49,001 bases of DNA. Source: Casp-actino8 sp044355095 (lineage in GTDB: Bacteria; Actinomycetota; Acidimicrobiia; Acidimicrobiales; Ilumatobacteraceae). Every line of letters begins with the position of its first letter. The stretch's first letter is position 1. Under the pieces are notes generated by a model. That model did no database searches and was not told the DNA's origin. It saw nothing but the letters and a program-made list of their open reading frames with translations. Shown here in pieces: positions 1 to 6,972 of the stretch. The position numbers and the translations under genes were made by a program. Where the stretch lies: NCBI GenBank assembly GCA_044355095.1, contig JBIKYT010000009.1:1-49001 (forward strand). The letters are read 5' to 3'.

Positions 1-210
1 GATAGGCCACTTGGTCCTCCAGGGATTTGGTCCGGCGATGCCGGGTTAGTTGTACGGGGCAGCGAAAGGATCGCAGGGGGGCATTTCTCGGTCGTTGCCC
101 AATTGTGAACGCTGTGTGAACCATCTTCGGGTCACGTCGTTACAACAAGCTCAAACCGTAGGGGTAACGGTAACCGCAAACCATCTGAACGCCCACACTG
201 GCGGTGCGGT
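1..210. other. Upstream region of nadE, no gene recognised
   Basis: No reading frame here resembles a known protein. The long frame that runs through it into nadE has no homology-like content before position 224. A short perfect hairpin (CCGGC-GAT-GCCGG, 32-44) is visible. Near the left edge, on the minus strand, a GGAGGA sequence precedes a GTG at 10-8, which could be the start of a divergent gene lying outside the window. Too little of it is present to call. Confidence 0.35.
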
Positions 211-216
211 TAGCCT
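211..216 (+). promoter_or_regulatory. -10 box of nadE, leaderless type
   Basis: TAGCCT lies 7 nt before the GTG at 224 and fits TANNNT. The distance puts the transcript start at or next to the start codon, and there is no Shine-Dalgarno. It decides the nadE start against the much longer open frame. No convincing -35 box is seen. Confidence 0.5.
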
Positions 217-223
217 CGCAGAC

Positions 224-1867
224 GTGGCAACTTTGCGCATCGGCTTGGCTCAGATGAACCCCACCGTGGGTGACTTGGCAGGTAATCGCGCACTCATCGC
301 CGACCTGTATGCCCAAGCTGTTGCCGCCAAGTGCGACATCGTGGCCTTCAGCGAACTGTCAGTGACGGGATATCCGCCCGAAGACTTGGTGTTGAAGCCA
401 GGGTTCGTGCGCGACAACCGCACGGTGGTTGAAGATCTCGCGAAATTGACTGGGCCATGTGTCGCAGTGATTGGCTTTGTCGATTCTGGAGTTGGCAATC
501 AAGTCGCCTCTGGTCGACCAGTGATATATAACGCGGCAGCCGTGTGTGCCAACGGTGCGATTCGCAACGTGTATCACAAGCGTTTGCTACCGAACTACGA
601 CGTGTTTGACGAAGAGCGCACGTTTGAGCCCGGCTCAGGTGCACATCATCTTTTTGAAGTTGGCGGCGTGAAGTGCGCGGTTTCTATTTGTGAAGACATT
701 TGGCGAGCCGACGGTCCGGTGCAACAGCAAGCGCGAGATGGTGCCCAACTCAACATCAACATCAACGGCTCGCCATTTCATAGTGGCAAGTTGCTTGAAC
801 GTGAAGAAATGTTGCGCACGCGTGCTGCCGAAAACAAATGCGCGATCGTGTATGTGAATCAAGTCGGTGGACAAGATGAGTTGGTGTTTGATGGTTCATC
901 AATGGTGTTTGATGCTTCTGGAAAATTGCTCGCACGTGCCCCGCAATTCTCCAGTGGTTTGAGTGTTGTCGATATTGATCTTGACAAGTCAGCAGTTGCC
1001 GAAGTCACGCCAATCAGCGATCGTTACGAAGAGATGTATGGCGCATTAGTTCTGGGCACGCGTGATTACGTGCGCAAAAACAAGTTCACCGATGTCGTGA
1101 TTGGTCTCTCGGGTGGAATTGACTCATCAATTGTTGCTGCCGTTGCCGTTGATGCATTAGGTGCCGAACATGTTCACGGTGTGGCAATGCCATCGCGTTA
1201 TTCGTCAGATGGTTCAAAGACCGACGCGTACGCATTAGCTGAAGCGTTAGGCATCGACTGTCGCACGATTTCAATCGAGCCAGTTTTTGAGGCGTACTTG
1301 TCAATGTTGGCGCCGAGTTTCGAGGGCAAGCCTGCCGACCTCACTGAAGAAAACTTGCAGAGCCGATGCCGTGGTCAGATTTTGATGGCGTTGTCAAACA
1401 AGTTCGGCTGGATGGTGTTAACGACTGGCAACAAGAGTGAACTTGCGGTTGGGTACTTCACGATTTATGGCGACTCGGTTGGTGGTTACGCAGTCATTAA
1501 GGATTTGTTGAAGACCGACGTGTTTGGTTTGAGCCGTTATGTCAATCAATGTGCTGGTCGCGAAATCATTCCCGAATCGGTGCTCACGAAACCACCATCA
1601 GCTGAGTTGCGTCCCGATCAACGCGACGATCAAAGCCTTCCGCCGTACGACGTGCTTGATCCGATCTTGGCGTTGTATGTCGAACAAGATCGCACCGCTG
1701 CGGAAATTATTGAACTCGGTCATCCCGAAGAGATCGTGCGACGCATTGCACGACTCGTCGATATCAACGAATACAAACGTCGTCAATGCCCGCCAGGTGT
1801 GCGCGTTTCTGAAAAAGCGTTCGGCAAAGATCGACGATTACCCATTACGAATGGATATCGCGGTTAA
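224..1867 (+). CDS. nadE: Glutamine-dependent NAD+ synthetase
   Basis: Makes NAD+ from deamido-NAD+, ATP and glutamine in the cytosol. The 547-residue protein has the two expected domains. The N-terminal nitrilase-like glutaminase has its triad at E44 (FSELSVTGYPPEDL), K119 (HKRLLPNYDVF) and C156 (SICEDIW). The C-terminal synthetase has the ATP-binding P-loop SGGIDSS near residue 296, TTGNKSELAVGY, and the Lys/Asp-rich loop TKPPSAELRPDQRDDQ. The frame is open from position 50, but homology begins at ATLRIGLAQMNPTVGD, so the GTG at 224 preceded by a -10 box is taken as the start. It is single-copy here and ends directly against the convergent MFS gene with no spacer. The short form from GTG fits the usual length of small two-domain NadE proteins. 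Confidence 0.95.
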   Translation: MATLRIGLAQMNPTVGDLAGNRALIADLYAQAVAAKCDIVAFSELSVTGYPPEDLVLKPGFVRDNRTVVEDLAKLTGPCVAVIGFVDSGVGNQVASGRPVIYNAAAVCANGAIRNVYHKRLLPNYDVFDEERTFEPGSGAHHLFEVGGVKCAVSICEDIWRADGPVQQQARDGAQLNININGSPFHSGKLLEREEMLRTRAAENKCAIVYVNQVGGQDELVFDGSSMVFDASGKLLARAPQFSSGLSVVDIDLDKSAVAEVTPISDRYEEMYGALVLGTRDYVRKNKFTDVVIGLSGGIDSSIVAAVAVDALGAEHVHGVAMPSRYSSDGSKTDAYALAEALGIDCRTISIEPVFEAYLSMLAPSFEGKPADLTEENLQSRCRGQILMALSNKFGWMVLTTGNKSELAVGYFTIYGDSVGGYAVIKDLLKTDVFGLSRYVNQCAGREIIPESVLTKPPSAELRPDQRDDQSLPPYDVLDPILALYVEQDRTAAEIIELGHPEEIVRRIARLVDINEYKRRQCPPGVRVSEKAFGKDRRLPITNGYRG

Positions 1868-3088
1868 TTAGACAATGCTGTGTGTAGTTAGACGATGTTG
1901 AGTGGTGCTTCCGTAGGCAACGATGCACCCAATCATTCCAGCGGCACAAACTGCGCCGATGAACGACGGGACTTTGATGCCGAATTTGTCGTAGGCCGCG
2001 GTGCCGGCAAAGGACATGGCGGCTCGGCCTAAGGTTCCGCCAGCTAGCACAATGCCAAGTCCACGACCAGGTGACGCGGGGATGAGATTGGCGGCCAGCG
2101 GCAAAATACTCACGATGGAAAACTCAAAGCCGAGCAAGTAAATACCCAACAAAATCAAGCCAAAGACTGCGTTGTTGTGACCGAACGTGAGCAACAACCC
2201 AGCGGGCAAAATGAGAGCTGCACCAAATATTGTGCTGCGTTCTTTACCCCAGGTGTCAGTACGCCGTGCACTGGTGACCGAAGCCAATAGTTCAAAGGCT
2301 CCTAGTCCAAAGACAACCGCCGAAATGCCGGCTTCGGTAAAACCAAACTCATCTTCCAGCCACGAACCAAAAGTGACAAACAAAGTTTGGCTGGCCGCCA
2401 TTAAGAAAAACATGGCACCGAAAATCCAGTAGCCGTTTAATGGCATCTTGTGTTTGATGGTGTCGCGCGAGCGTTGCGAACCAACAACATCATGTGCATC
2501 AAGTCGTGTTGCAACAACGAGACCCAAGATGGCCACACTGATGGCACCCACTGCATAACCCCAACGCCAAGAACTGGCAGAAGCAACGAGGCCCATTACA
2601 GTCACACCAATCAGTAAGCCGAGAGCCCACGATGTTTCGGTGATGCCAATTACTCGGCCACGCTTTTCGTATTCAACATGGTCGTTGACCCATGAAGCGA
2701 GGCCAATATCGAAAATGAACTTGGCAACAGCGATGAGCAAAATGCCGAGAACAAAGACCCAGACCGACGGGCTTGCCGCGGCGATGGTGGCGGCACCCGA
2801 GATCGCAAGTAACCCTCCGGCCATCGCAGTGCGACGATGCAAAACGTCGACCCAACGACCAAGAATCGGCGAAACTCCCATCGCGAGTTCGGTGATCATA
2901 AGTGCGAGTCCAAGTCGGGACAAGCTGATATTGAAATCGTCGGAGATACTCGCTAAGAATGGCGGTGCAAAACGGAAGCAAGCGTTTGATGTCAGTCGCG
3001 CAATAGTGAGTGTCGAGACATGACGTCGAGTTTCTTCAGAATAGGTGTCATCCAAAAACCGATCAGCGAGATATTGCTTTTTTGTCAC
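1868..3088 (-). CDS. MFS transporter
   Basis: A 406-residue major facilitator protein of the inner membrane with about 12 hydrophobic segments in two halves. The cytoplasmic loop after the second helix carries a recognisable signature (LGRWVDVLHRRTAMAGG), close to the G-x-x-x-D-x-x-G-R-R motif of the superfamily. The substrate cannot be read from sequence; drug or metabolite efflux is the default guess. The first ~30 residues are soluble and mention no signal peptide. It is the last gene of a three-gene minus-strand operon and overlaps the metallopeptidase upstream by 4 bp (ATGA type), so translation is probably coupled. Its stop codon abuts the nadE stop in convergent orientation. Confidence 0.85.
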   Translation of the reverse strand: MTKKQYLADRFLDDTYSEETRRHVSTLTIARLTSNACFRFAPPFLASISDDFNISLSRLGLALMITELAMGVSPILGRWVDVLHRRTAMAGGLLAISGAATIAAASPSVWVFVLGILLIAVAKFIFDIGLASWVNDHVEYEKRGRVIGITETSWALGLLIGVTVMGLVASASSWRWGYAVGAISVAILGLVVATRLDAHDVVGSQRSRDTIKHKMPLNGYWIFGAMFFLMAASQTLFVTFGSWLEDEFGFTEAGISAVVFGLGAFELLASVTSARRTDTWGKERSTIFGAALILPAGLLLTFGHNNAVFGLILLGIYLLGFEFSIVSILPLAANLIPASPGRGLGIVLAGGTLGRAAMSFAGTAAYDKFGIKVPSFIGAVCAAGMIGCIVAYGSTTQHRLTTHSIV

Positions 3089-3681
3089 GGGGTGGCTCCG
3101 CCTGGTGAATCAATGACGTCATCGTCTTCCTCGGTGTCTCCTGCTTTCGCGATGAGATATCCGATGGCGCGTTCGGTCTTTTCGTAGCGGCGAGTGATTT
3201 CCCAAAAATCGGGACCGTGTCCTGACACATGTAAGTGCGCTAATTCGTGAACGATCACATAGTCGAGGACCCATGAAGGAAATCCAACGAGGCGAGTGGA
3301 CATGCGAATGGTTTTTGTTGACGGTGTACAAAGTCCCCACACCGAGGTGAGATTTTCTGCCCATTCGATGCTGTCGGGTGTACGTAATGAATAGCGCTTT
3401 GCCAAAATGCGCGCCCGATCGGCGAGATCAACTTCTTGAGTGGCAATTTTGCGTTTGAACCGACGCACCATTTCAGCGACGTTGGTGGCCTCTTCGCTCT
3501 TGCTCATCCAACTCGGAATCGAAACGCGCAACACATCGCCATGCATCTGTGCACTCACGGTGCGACGACGTTTTTTTGACCGAACGACTTCAATCTGAAA
3601 TGGTTCGGCTTGAACGGTTGAGTCATCAAAAAGTTTGAGTTCAGAATTTCCTGAGTCGGTGTTACTTGTCATGTCGCTCAT
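3085..3681 (-). CDS. YgjP-like (DUF45) zinc metallopeptidase-fold protein
   Basis: A 198-residue cytosolic protein of the YgjP/DUF45 family, whose members have a SprT/WLM-like zinc fold of poorly known substrate. The zinc site is complete: H145-E146-L-A-H149 with the third ligand H155 in HVSGHGPDFWEI. Upstream is a basic strand (SKKRRRTVSAQMHGD) typical of the family N-terminus. The last 20 residues are acidic and look disordered. It sits between the phosphatase and the MFS gene, with 4-bp overlaps on both sides. The family assignment is firm; the biological role is not known, and I infer none beyond operon membership. Confidence 0.85.
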   Translation of the reverse strand: MSDMTSNTDSGNSELKLFDDSTVQAEPFQIEVVRSKKRRRTVSAQMHGDVLRVSIPSWMSKSEEATNVAEMVRRFKRKIATQEVDLADRARILAKRYSLRTPDSIEWAENLTSVWGLCTPSTKTIRMSTRLVGFPSWVLDYVIVHELAHLHVSGHGPDFWEITRRYEKTERAIGYLIAKAGDTEEDDDVIDSPGGATP

Positions 3682-4319
3682 TCGACTGCATTGGTGTTGC
3701 GAAGTTCATCGGCGATCAGTTGCAACGGAAACAACAACGACCCGCATTTCCAACCCTCGTTGGGTGTGTGTTCAAACCACGATCCAGCCAAGTTAGGAAA
3801 GCGTTGTTGTCCACCGCCGAGGTGTTCGTGCATCAGACGCAGAACGCCGCCATGTGAAATCACCAACACACAACCACCCGTGTTGTGCGCCACGATGTCG
3901 TTGAGTGCTTCAAGGGCGCGCGATGTCGTTGATTCGACACTTTCAAAATTGGGTGGGCGGCGATCGGCCTCGAGATAACCCGGCCATTGTGAACGGATCT
4001 CGGCTTGAGTCATGCCTTGCCATTCTCCGGCGTGATTTTCTCGCCATCGCGGGTCAAGGCGGTGGGTTGAGCAGCCGATGACAGAGGCAATGGTTTGTCC
4101 GGTGATTCGAGCTCGTTCAAGATCGCTCGTGACGACGACGTCAAAAGTGGGACATTCGGTGGCAATCAGTCCGCCGGCAAGTCGGGCTTGTTCACGACCG
4201 AGGGTGGTGAGGGGCGGATCGGCTTGGCCTTGCCAGCGACCACTGGCATTCCATTCACTTTGGCCATGCCTCAGAACCAAGATTCGGGTTCGAAGTTGGT
4301 TCGAGGGTTCAACTGGCAC
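3678..4319 (-). CDS. Histidine phosphatase family protein
   Basis: A 213-residue member of the phosphoglycerate-mutase-like histidine phosphatase clan. The phospho-accepting motif is LRHGQSEWN (R17-H18-G19), followed by the usual LTTLGREQARLAG and the second catalytic histidine in VLVISHGGVLRLM. Arg and Glu residues between them (ERARITGQTI, RWRENHAGEWQG) match the catalytic pocket. Actinobacterial relatives act on small phosphorylated metabolites, and the substrate here is open. It is the first gene of the minus-strand operon. The start is a GTG at 4319 with TACCCT 8 nt upstream and no Shine-Dalgarno, so it is read as leaderless. It is divergent from the MoaD-like gene with only 34 bp between. 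Confidence 0.88.
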   Translation of the reverse strand: MPVEPSNQLRTRILVLRHGQSEWNASGRWQGQADPPLTTLGREQARLAGGLIATECPTFDVVVTSDLERARITGQTIASVIGCSTHRLDPRWRENHAGEWQGMTQAEIRSQWPGYLEADRRPPNFESVESTTSRALEALNDIVAHNTGGCVLVISHGGVLRLMHEHLGGGQQRFPNLAGSWFEHTPNEGWKCGSLLFPLQLIADELRNTNAVE

Positions 4320-4327
4320 AACCCACG

Positions 4328-4333
4328 AGGGTA
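4328..4333 (-). promoter_or_regulatory. -10 box of the histidine phosphatase operon
   Basis: Read on the minus strand this is TACCCT, 8 nt before the GTG start at 4319. It fits TANNNT and lies only 7 bp from the -10 box of the divergent gene, so the two promoters must overlap. Confidence 0.4.
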
Positions 4334-4340
4334 GTGCGGG

Positions 4341-4346
4341 TACGCT
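4341..4346 (+). promoter_or_regulatory. -10 box of the MoaD-like/RsiG-like operon
   Basis: TACGCT is 7 nt before the GTG at 4354. It supports that start over the longer open frame beginning at 4078, which runs antisense through the phosphatase gene. Confidence 0.42.
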
Positions 4347-4353
4347 CGGCGAG

Positions 4354-4596
4354 GTGGCAACTCTGCGTCTCTTTGCTCAAGCCCGAGAAGTGGCTGGTAC
4401 TTCCAGCGATACGGTCGATGGCGCCACGGTTGATGCGGTGATCGCCAATGCAGTCGCGCGTTATGGGCAAAACTTCGCTGACCTGCTGCCGACCTGTCGA
4501 ATTTGGCTCAATGGTGAAGCAGTACCCACTTCGACCGCCGTGGGCGACAAAGATGAAGTAGCGGTGTTGCCCCCCGTCTCTGGAGGATTCGAATGA
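4354..4596 (+). CDS. MoaD/ThiS-family sulfur-carrier protein with a post-GG tail
   Basis: An 80-residue beta-grasp protein (LRLFAQAREVAG at the start, LNGEAV in the middle, DEVAVLPPVSGG at the end), closely matching MoaD-type sulfur carriers that supply sulfur for molybdopterin or related compounds after adenylation of a C-terminal Gly-Gly. Unusually, the diglycine (G77-G78) is not terminal: codons for F79 and E80 follow before the stop. Carriers with extra residues after GG need trimming before activation, as known for QbsE with its JAMM protease. No moaE, moeB or protease gene is nearby. The gene overlaps the next by 4 bp, and the GGAGGA of the two glycine codons doubles as the Shine-Dalgarno of that gene. 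Confidence 0.8.
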   Translation: MATLRLFAQAREVAGTSSDTVDGATVDAVIANAVARYGQNFADLLPTCRIWLNGEAVPTSTAVGDKDEVAVLPPVSGGFE

Positions 4597-5096
4597 ATAT
4601 GACTGCCAAGCCCCTCGGAAATCCAGGTTCCTTATCGTTGCCCGATTTACGTGCCGAACGCGATGCGTTGCGCAAACAAGAAGACGCGGTGTCGTTCGTT
4701 CGTCGTTTGGCACAGGGTCGTGTTGATTTGGTGACAGCAGTTCGTCGACACAAAGCCGATGGCACGGGCACTGTTTCAGTGGCTGAAATCGTGCGTTCAG
4801 GTGTTGGACCTGCCCCCAGCACGGGTTCGGCTCGACCGCCCCGTGACACCGAAGTGAGTGCTGATCATCCGTTACTCACCGAGTTTGATGCGTTGTGCGA
4901 TCAGTTGGGTTTTGACAATATGGCCGATCTTGATGATGCGGGCCTCGAGGCTCTGGAGAGCGGTTTGAAGGCCTTTGAGTCAACGCAGTCTGAGATTCGT
5001 CGGCAGTTGTTTGATCGAATTGATGCCTTAACCGCCGAGTTGGTGCGTCGCTATCGCGACGGCGATGCCTCGGTTGACACCTTGTTGCAAAACTAA
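4593..5096 (+). CDS. RsiG-like c-di-GMP-binding anti-sigma factor candidate
   Basis: A 167-residue, mostly helical, charged cytosolic protein of the family once called AmfC/aerial mycelium formation protein. Streptomyces RsiG is an anti-sigma factor that binds sigma WhiG when armed by c-di-GMP through the motif E-x3-S-x2-R-x3-Q-x3-D on each helix of a hairpin. Here the first helix has the exact motif at E30, S34, R37, Q41, D45. The second has E129, S133, R136, F140, D144, which is the same pattern with Gln replaced by Phe. A Pro/Gly/Ser-rich linker (about residues 70-90) separates the helices. No sigma factor is in the window. Start ATG at 4593, with GGAGGA 4-5 nt upstream inside the preceding gene. 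The assignment to the family is good; function in this organism is inferred. Confidence 0.75.
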   Translation: MNMTAKPLGNPGSLSLPDLRAERDALRKQEDAVSFVRRLAQGRVDLVTAVRRHKADGTGTVSVAEIVRSGVGPAPSTGSARPPRDTEVSADHPLLTEFDALCDQLGFDNMADLDDAGLEALESGLKAFESTQSEIRRQLFDRIDALTAELVRRYRDGDASVDTLLQN

Positions 5097-5097
5097 A

Positions 5098-5113
5098 GCC
5101 CTGTACAAAGGGC
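5098..5113 (+). terminator. Small hairpin after the RsiG-like gene
   Basis: GCCCT-GTACAA-AGGGC forms a 5-bp stem immediately after the stop codon. No T-run follows, so a terminator role is only possible. Confidence 0.25.
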
Positions 5114-5154
5114 CCAACTTGGGGCACGTTCAGGCAAAGTTCGCTGACCACCGA

Positions 5155-5160
5155 TAGTTT
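5155..5160 (+). promoter_or_regulatory. Possible -10 box of mshA
   Basis: TAGTTT is 9 nt before the GTG at 5170 and 3 nt before the alternative TTG at 5164. The spacing favours GTG as a near-leaderless start. Confidence 0.3.
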
Positions 5161-5169
5161 TCATTGTCT

Positions 5170-6381
5170 GTGACGCGTGTAGCCATGCTCTCTTTCCACA
5201 CCTCGCCACTGGCTCAGCCAGGCGTTGGTGATTCGGGCGGTATGAATGTGTACGTGCGCGAACTAGTTGCAGGACTAGCCCATGCGGGTGTTGAAGTCAC
5301 TACTTATACCCGTGAGTGGCGCAGTGGATTGCCGCGAGAAGTTTTGGTCGAACCAAATCACCGAGTGGTTCATGTGCCCGCCGGCCGAATTGATTTGCCC
5401 AAAGAAGAACTTGAAGGAATGATTCCGACCTTCACCGATTTCGTGTTGGACGATATTCGTCATGCCCACGCAGCCGATGTTGTGCACGCAAATTATTGGT
5501 TGTCGGGCGTGGCCGGACATTCGCTTAAGCATGAACTCGGAATTCCTTTAGTGACGACCTTTCACACGTTGGCGCGCGTGAAGGCCGAAGGCGGAGACCC
5601 CGAACCCGAACGTCGTGAACGCGCTGAAGCACAGATCATTGGTTGTGCCGATGCCATTTGTGTGAGCTGTGATCAAGAAGAAGATCAGTTCCGTCGTTTG
5701 TATGGCAACCCACCAGGACTCGTTGAAATCGTTGCGCCTGGTGTTGAACATGCTTTCTTTACGCCTGGCGATAAGCGCGGCGCACGTTTTGCTTTAGGAA
5801 TGGGCGATGGCCCGGTGTTGTTATTCGTCGGCCGCATTCAGCCACTGAAGGGTGTTGATGTTGCGGTTCGTGCGTTGGCTGCTTTGAACCGCCGCGATGC
5901 TTCGTTGTATGTCGTTGGTGGTGCGAGTGGAATGCAAGGCGACTCTGAAGTTGCGCGAGTGAATGCGCTGATTGATGAACTTGGTTTGACTCAACAAGTG
6001 CATTTCGTTGAGCCACAGGCTCATCACATGTTGTCAACGTATTATCGTGCGGCCGACGCAGTTTGGGTGCCAAGCCGATCGGAAAGTTTTGGACTGGTTG
6101 CACTGGAAGCAGCAGCTTGCGGAACTCCAGTGATTGCAAATGCAGTTGGTGGTTTGTTATCGCTCGTTGATCATGGACTCACGGGCTACTTAGTTGCCGA
6201 TCGTGATCCTGAAATGTTTGCCAAATACACCACTGAATTATTGAACAATCCGACACTCGCGGCATCAATGAGTGCTGCGGCTGCCGAACGAGGTCGTCGT
6301 TACACCTGGAGCTTTGCGGCGGCGCGTTTGCGCCGTGTCTACTCGGACATCACCTCACGTGCGTTGGTGAACTGCTCGTGA
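5170..6381 (+). CDS. mshA: D-inositol-3-phosphate glycosyltransferase-like GT4 enzyme (MshA type)
   Basis: A GT-B fold glycosyltransferase of family 4, about 403 residues. MshA joins GlcNAc from UDP-GlcNAc to inositol 3-phosphate, the first step of mycothiol synthesis in actinobacteria. Diagnostic segments are LSFHTSPLAQPGVGDSGG and MNVYVRELVAGLA at the N-terminus, the acceptor-side STFHT-like TTFHTLARVKAE, the donor domain VGRIQPLKGVDVAVRAL, and the nucleotide-sugar EX7E element SRSESFGLVALEAAACGTP. It is shorter at the N-terminus than mycobacterial MshA. A TTG at 5164 is the alternative start. It overlaps the YbjN-domain gene by 4 bp, a neighbour often seen next to mshA in actinobacteria. 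A related GT4 activity cannot be fully excluded because other mycothiol genes are not in view. Confidence 0.85.
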   Translation: MTRVAMLSFHTSPLAQPGVGDSGGMNVYVRELVAGLAHAGVEVTTYTREWRSGLPREVLVEPNHRVVHVPAGRIDLPKEELEGMIPTFTDFVLDDIRHAHAADVVHANYWLSGVAGHSLKHELGIPLVTTFHTLARVKAEGGDPEPERRERAEAQIIGCADAICVSCDQEEDQFRRLYGNPPGLVEIVAPGVEHAFFTPGDKRGARFALGMGDGPVLLFVGRIQPLKGVDVAVRALAALNRRDASLYVVGGASGMQGDSEVARVNALIDELGLTQQVHFVEPQAHHMLSTYYRAADAVWVPSRSESFGLVALEAAACGTPVIANAVGGLLSLVDHGLTGYLVADRDPEMFAKYTTELLNNPTLAASMSAAAAERGRRYTWSFAAARLRRVYSDITSRALVNCS

Positions 6382-6851
6382 GCGATTTGTTCAGCGATGC
6401 ATCGCTGGCGATTATCGAACGTCAAGTTGACGAGTGGCTCGCCAAAATGAAGAGCGAAGACGAAGTGATTTTGGCGATTGATCATGGCGACCCTGATCCG
6501 GCGTATCGCGCGCGCTGGTATGTACGTATGAAGGGCGACACCAAAGATTTCATCACGGTGTGGCTCACGCTGGGTCAGCGCACCTTGCGTTACGAGACCT
6601 ATGTGATGCCCGCACCCGAAGAAAACATCGCGGAGTTCAATGAGAACTTGCTGCGTCGAAACGACAAGTTGATTGGCGCACACTTTTCATTAGGTCTTGA
6701 AGATGCTGTGTACTTGCGTGGTGAGTTGCCACTGAGTGGTCTCACCGAATCAGAATTGGATCGCATTGTGGGCTCGCTGTATGCCCAAGTTGAACAGTGT
6801 TTCCGACCGTTGCTGGCTATTGGCTACGCATCGCGTTTCATGAATCAATAG
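6378..6851 (+). CDS. YbjN domain-containing protein
   Basis: A 157-residue cytosolic protein with a YbjN-type fold, related to type III secretion chaperones but found widely in bacteria without such systems. Seen in it are an N-terminal helix (ERQVDEWLAKMKS), a beta-rich middle (ARWYVRMKGDTKDFITVWL, TLRYETYVMPAP) and a C-terminal helix that ends at GYASRFMNQ. The start is a GTG that overlaps the mshA stop (GTGA), indicating co-translation. The exact role is unknown; the conserved coupling with mshA hints at a link to that pathway, but nothing in the sequence shows a catalytic site. Confidence 0.78.
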   Translation: MSDLFSDASLAIIERQVDEWLAKMKSEDEVILAIDHGDPDPAYRARWYVRMKGDTKDFITVWLTLGQRTLRYETYVMPAPEENIAEFNENLLRRNDKLIGAHFSLGLEDAVYLRGELPLSGLTESELDRIVGSLYAQVEQCFRPLLAIGYASRFMNQ

Positions 6852-6892
6852 TCGTCGTCGCCGTGACGACTTGACGCTCTCCCACACTGCAT

Positions 6893-6936
6893 CGGTCTCG
6901 CTGGTGTTGATCGGGAAGTCGGTGCCAGCGAGACCG
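6893..6936. repeat. 12-bp perfect inverted repeat between ybjN and proC
   Basis: CGGTCTCGCTGG (6893-6904) and CCAGCGAGACCG (6925-6936) are exact reverse complements separated by 20 bases. No T-run follows, so it may be an operator or a factor-dependent terminator of the mshA-ybjN transcript. It ends 24 bp before the proC -10 box. Confidence 0.6.
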
Positions 6937-6960
6937 CATGAACAGAATGCGCTGAGGCGT

Positions 6961-6966
6961 TAGCGT
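6961..6966 (+). promoter_or_regulatory. -10 box of proC
   Basis: TAGCGT is 6 nt before the ATG at 6973, consistent with a leaderless transcript. A weak TGAACA-like -35 lies at 6939-6944, 16 nt upstream. Confidence 0.5.
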
Positions 6967-6972
6967 GAAGGT

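Noticed and set aside
8..20. GGAGGA and GTG on the minus strand at the left edge
   Set aside because: Only three codons are inside the window, so a divergent gene cannot be supported.
2640..3023. A 127-codon frame opposite the MFS gene
   Set aside because: Shadow of the MFS coding sequence; the translation has no protein-like pattern.
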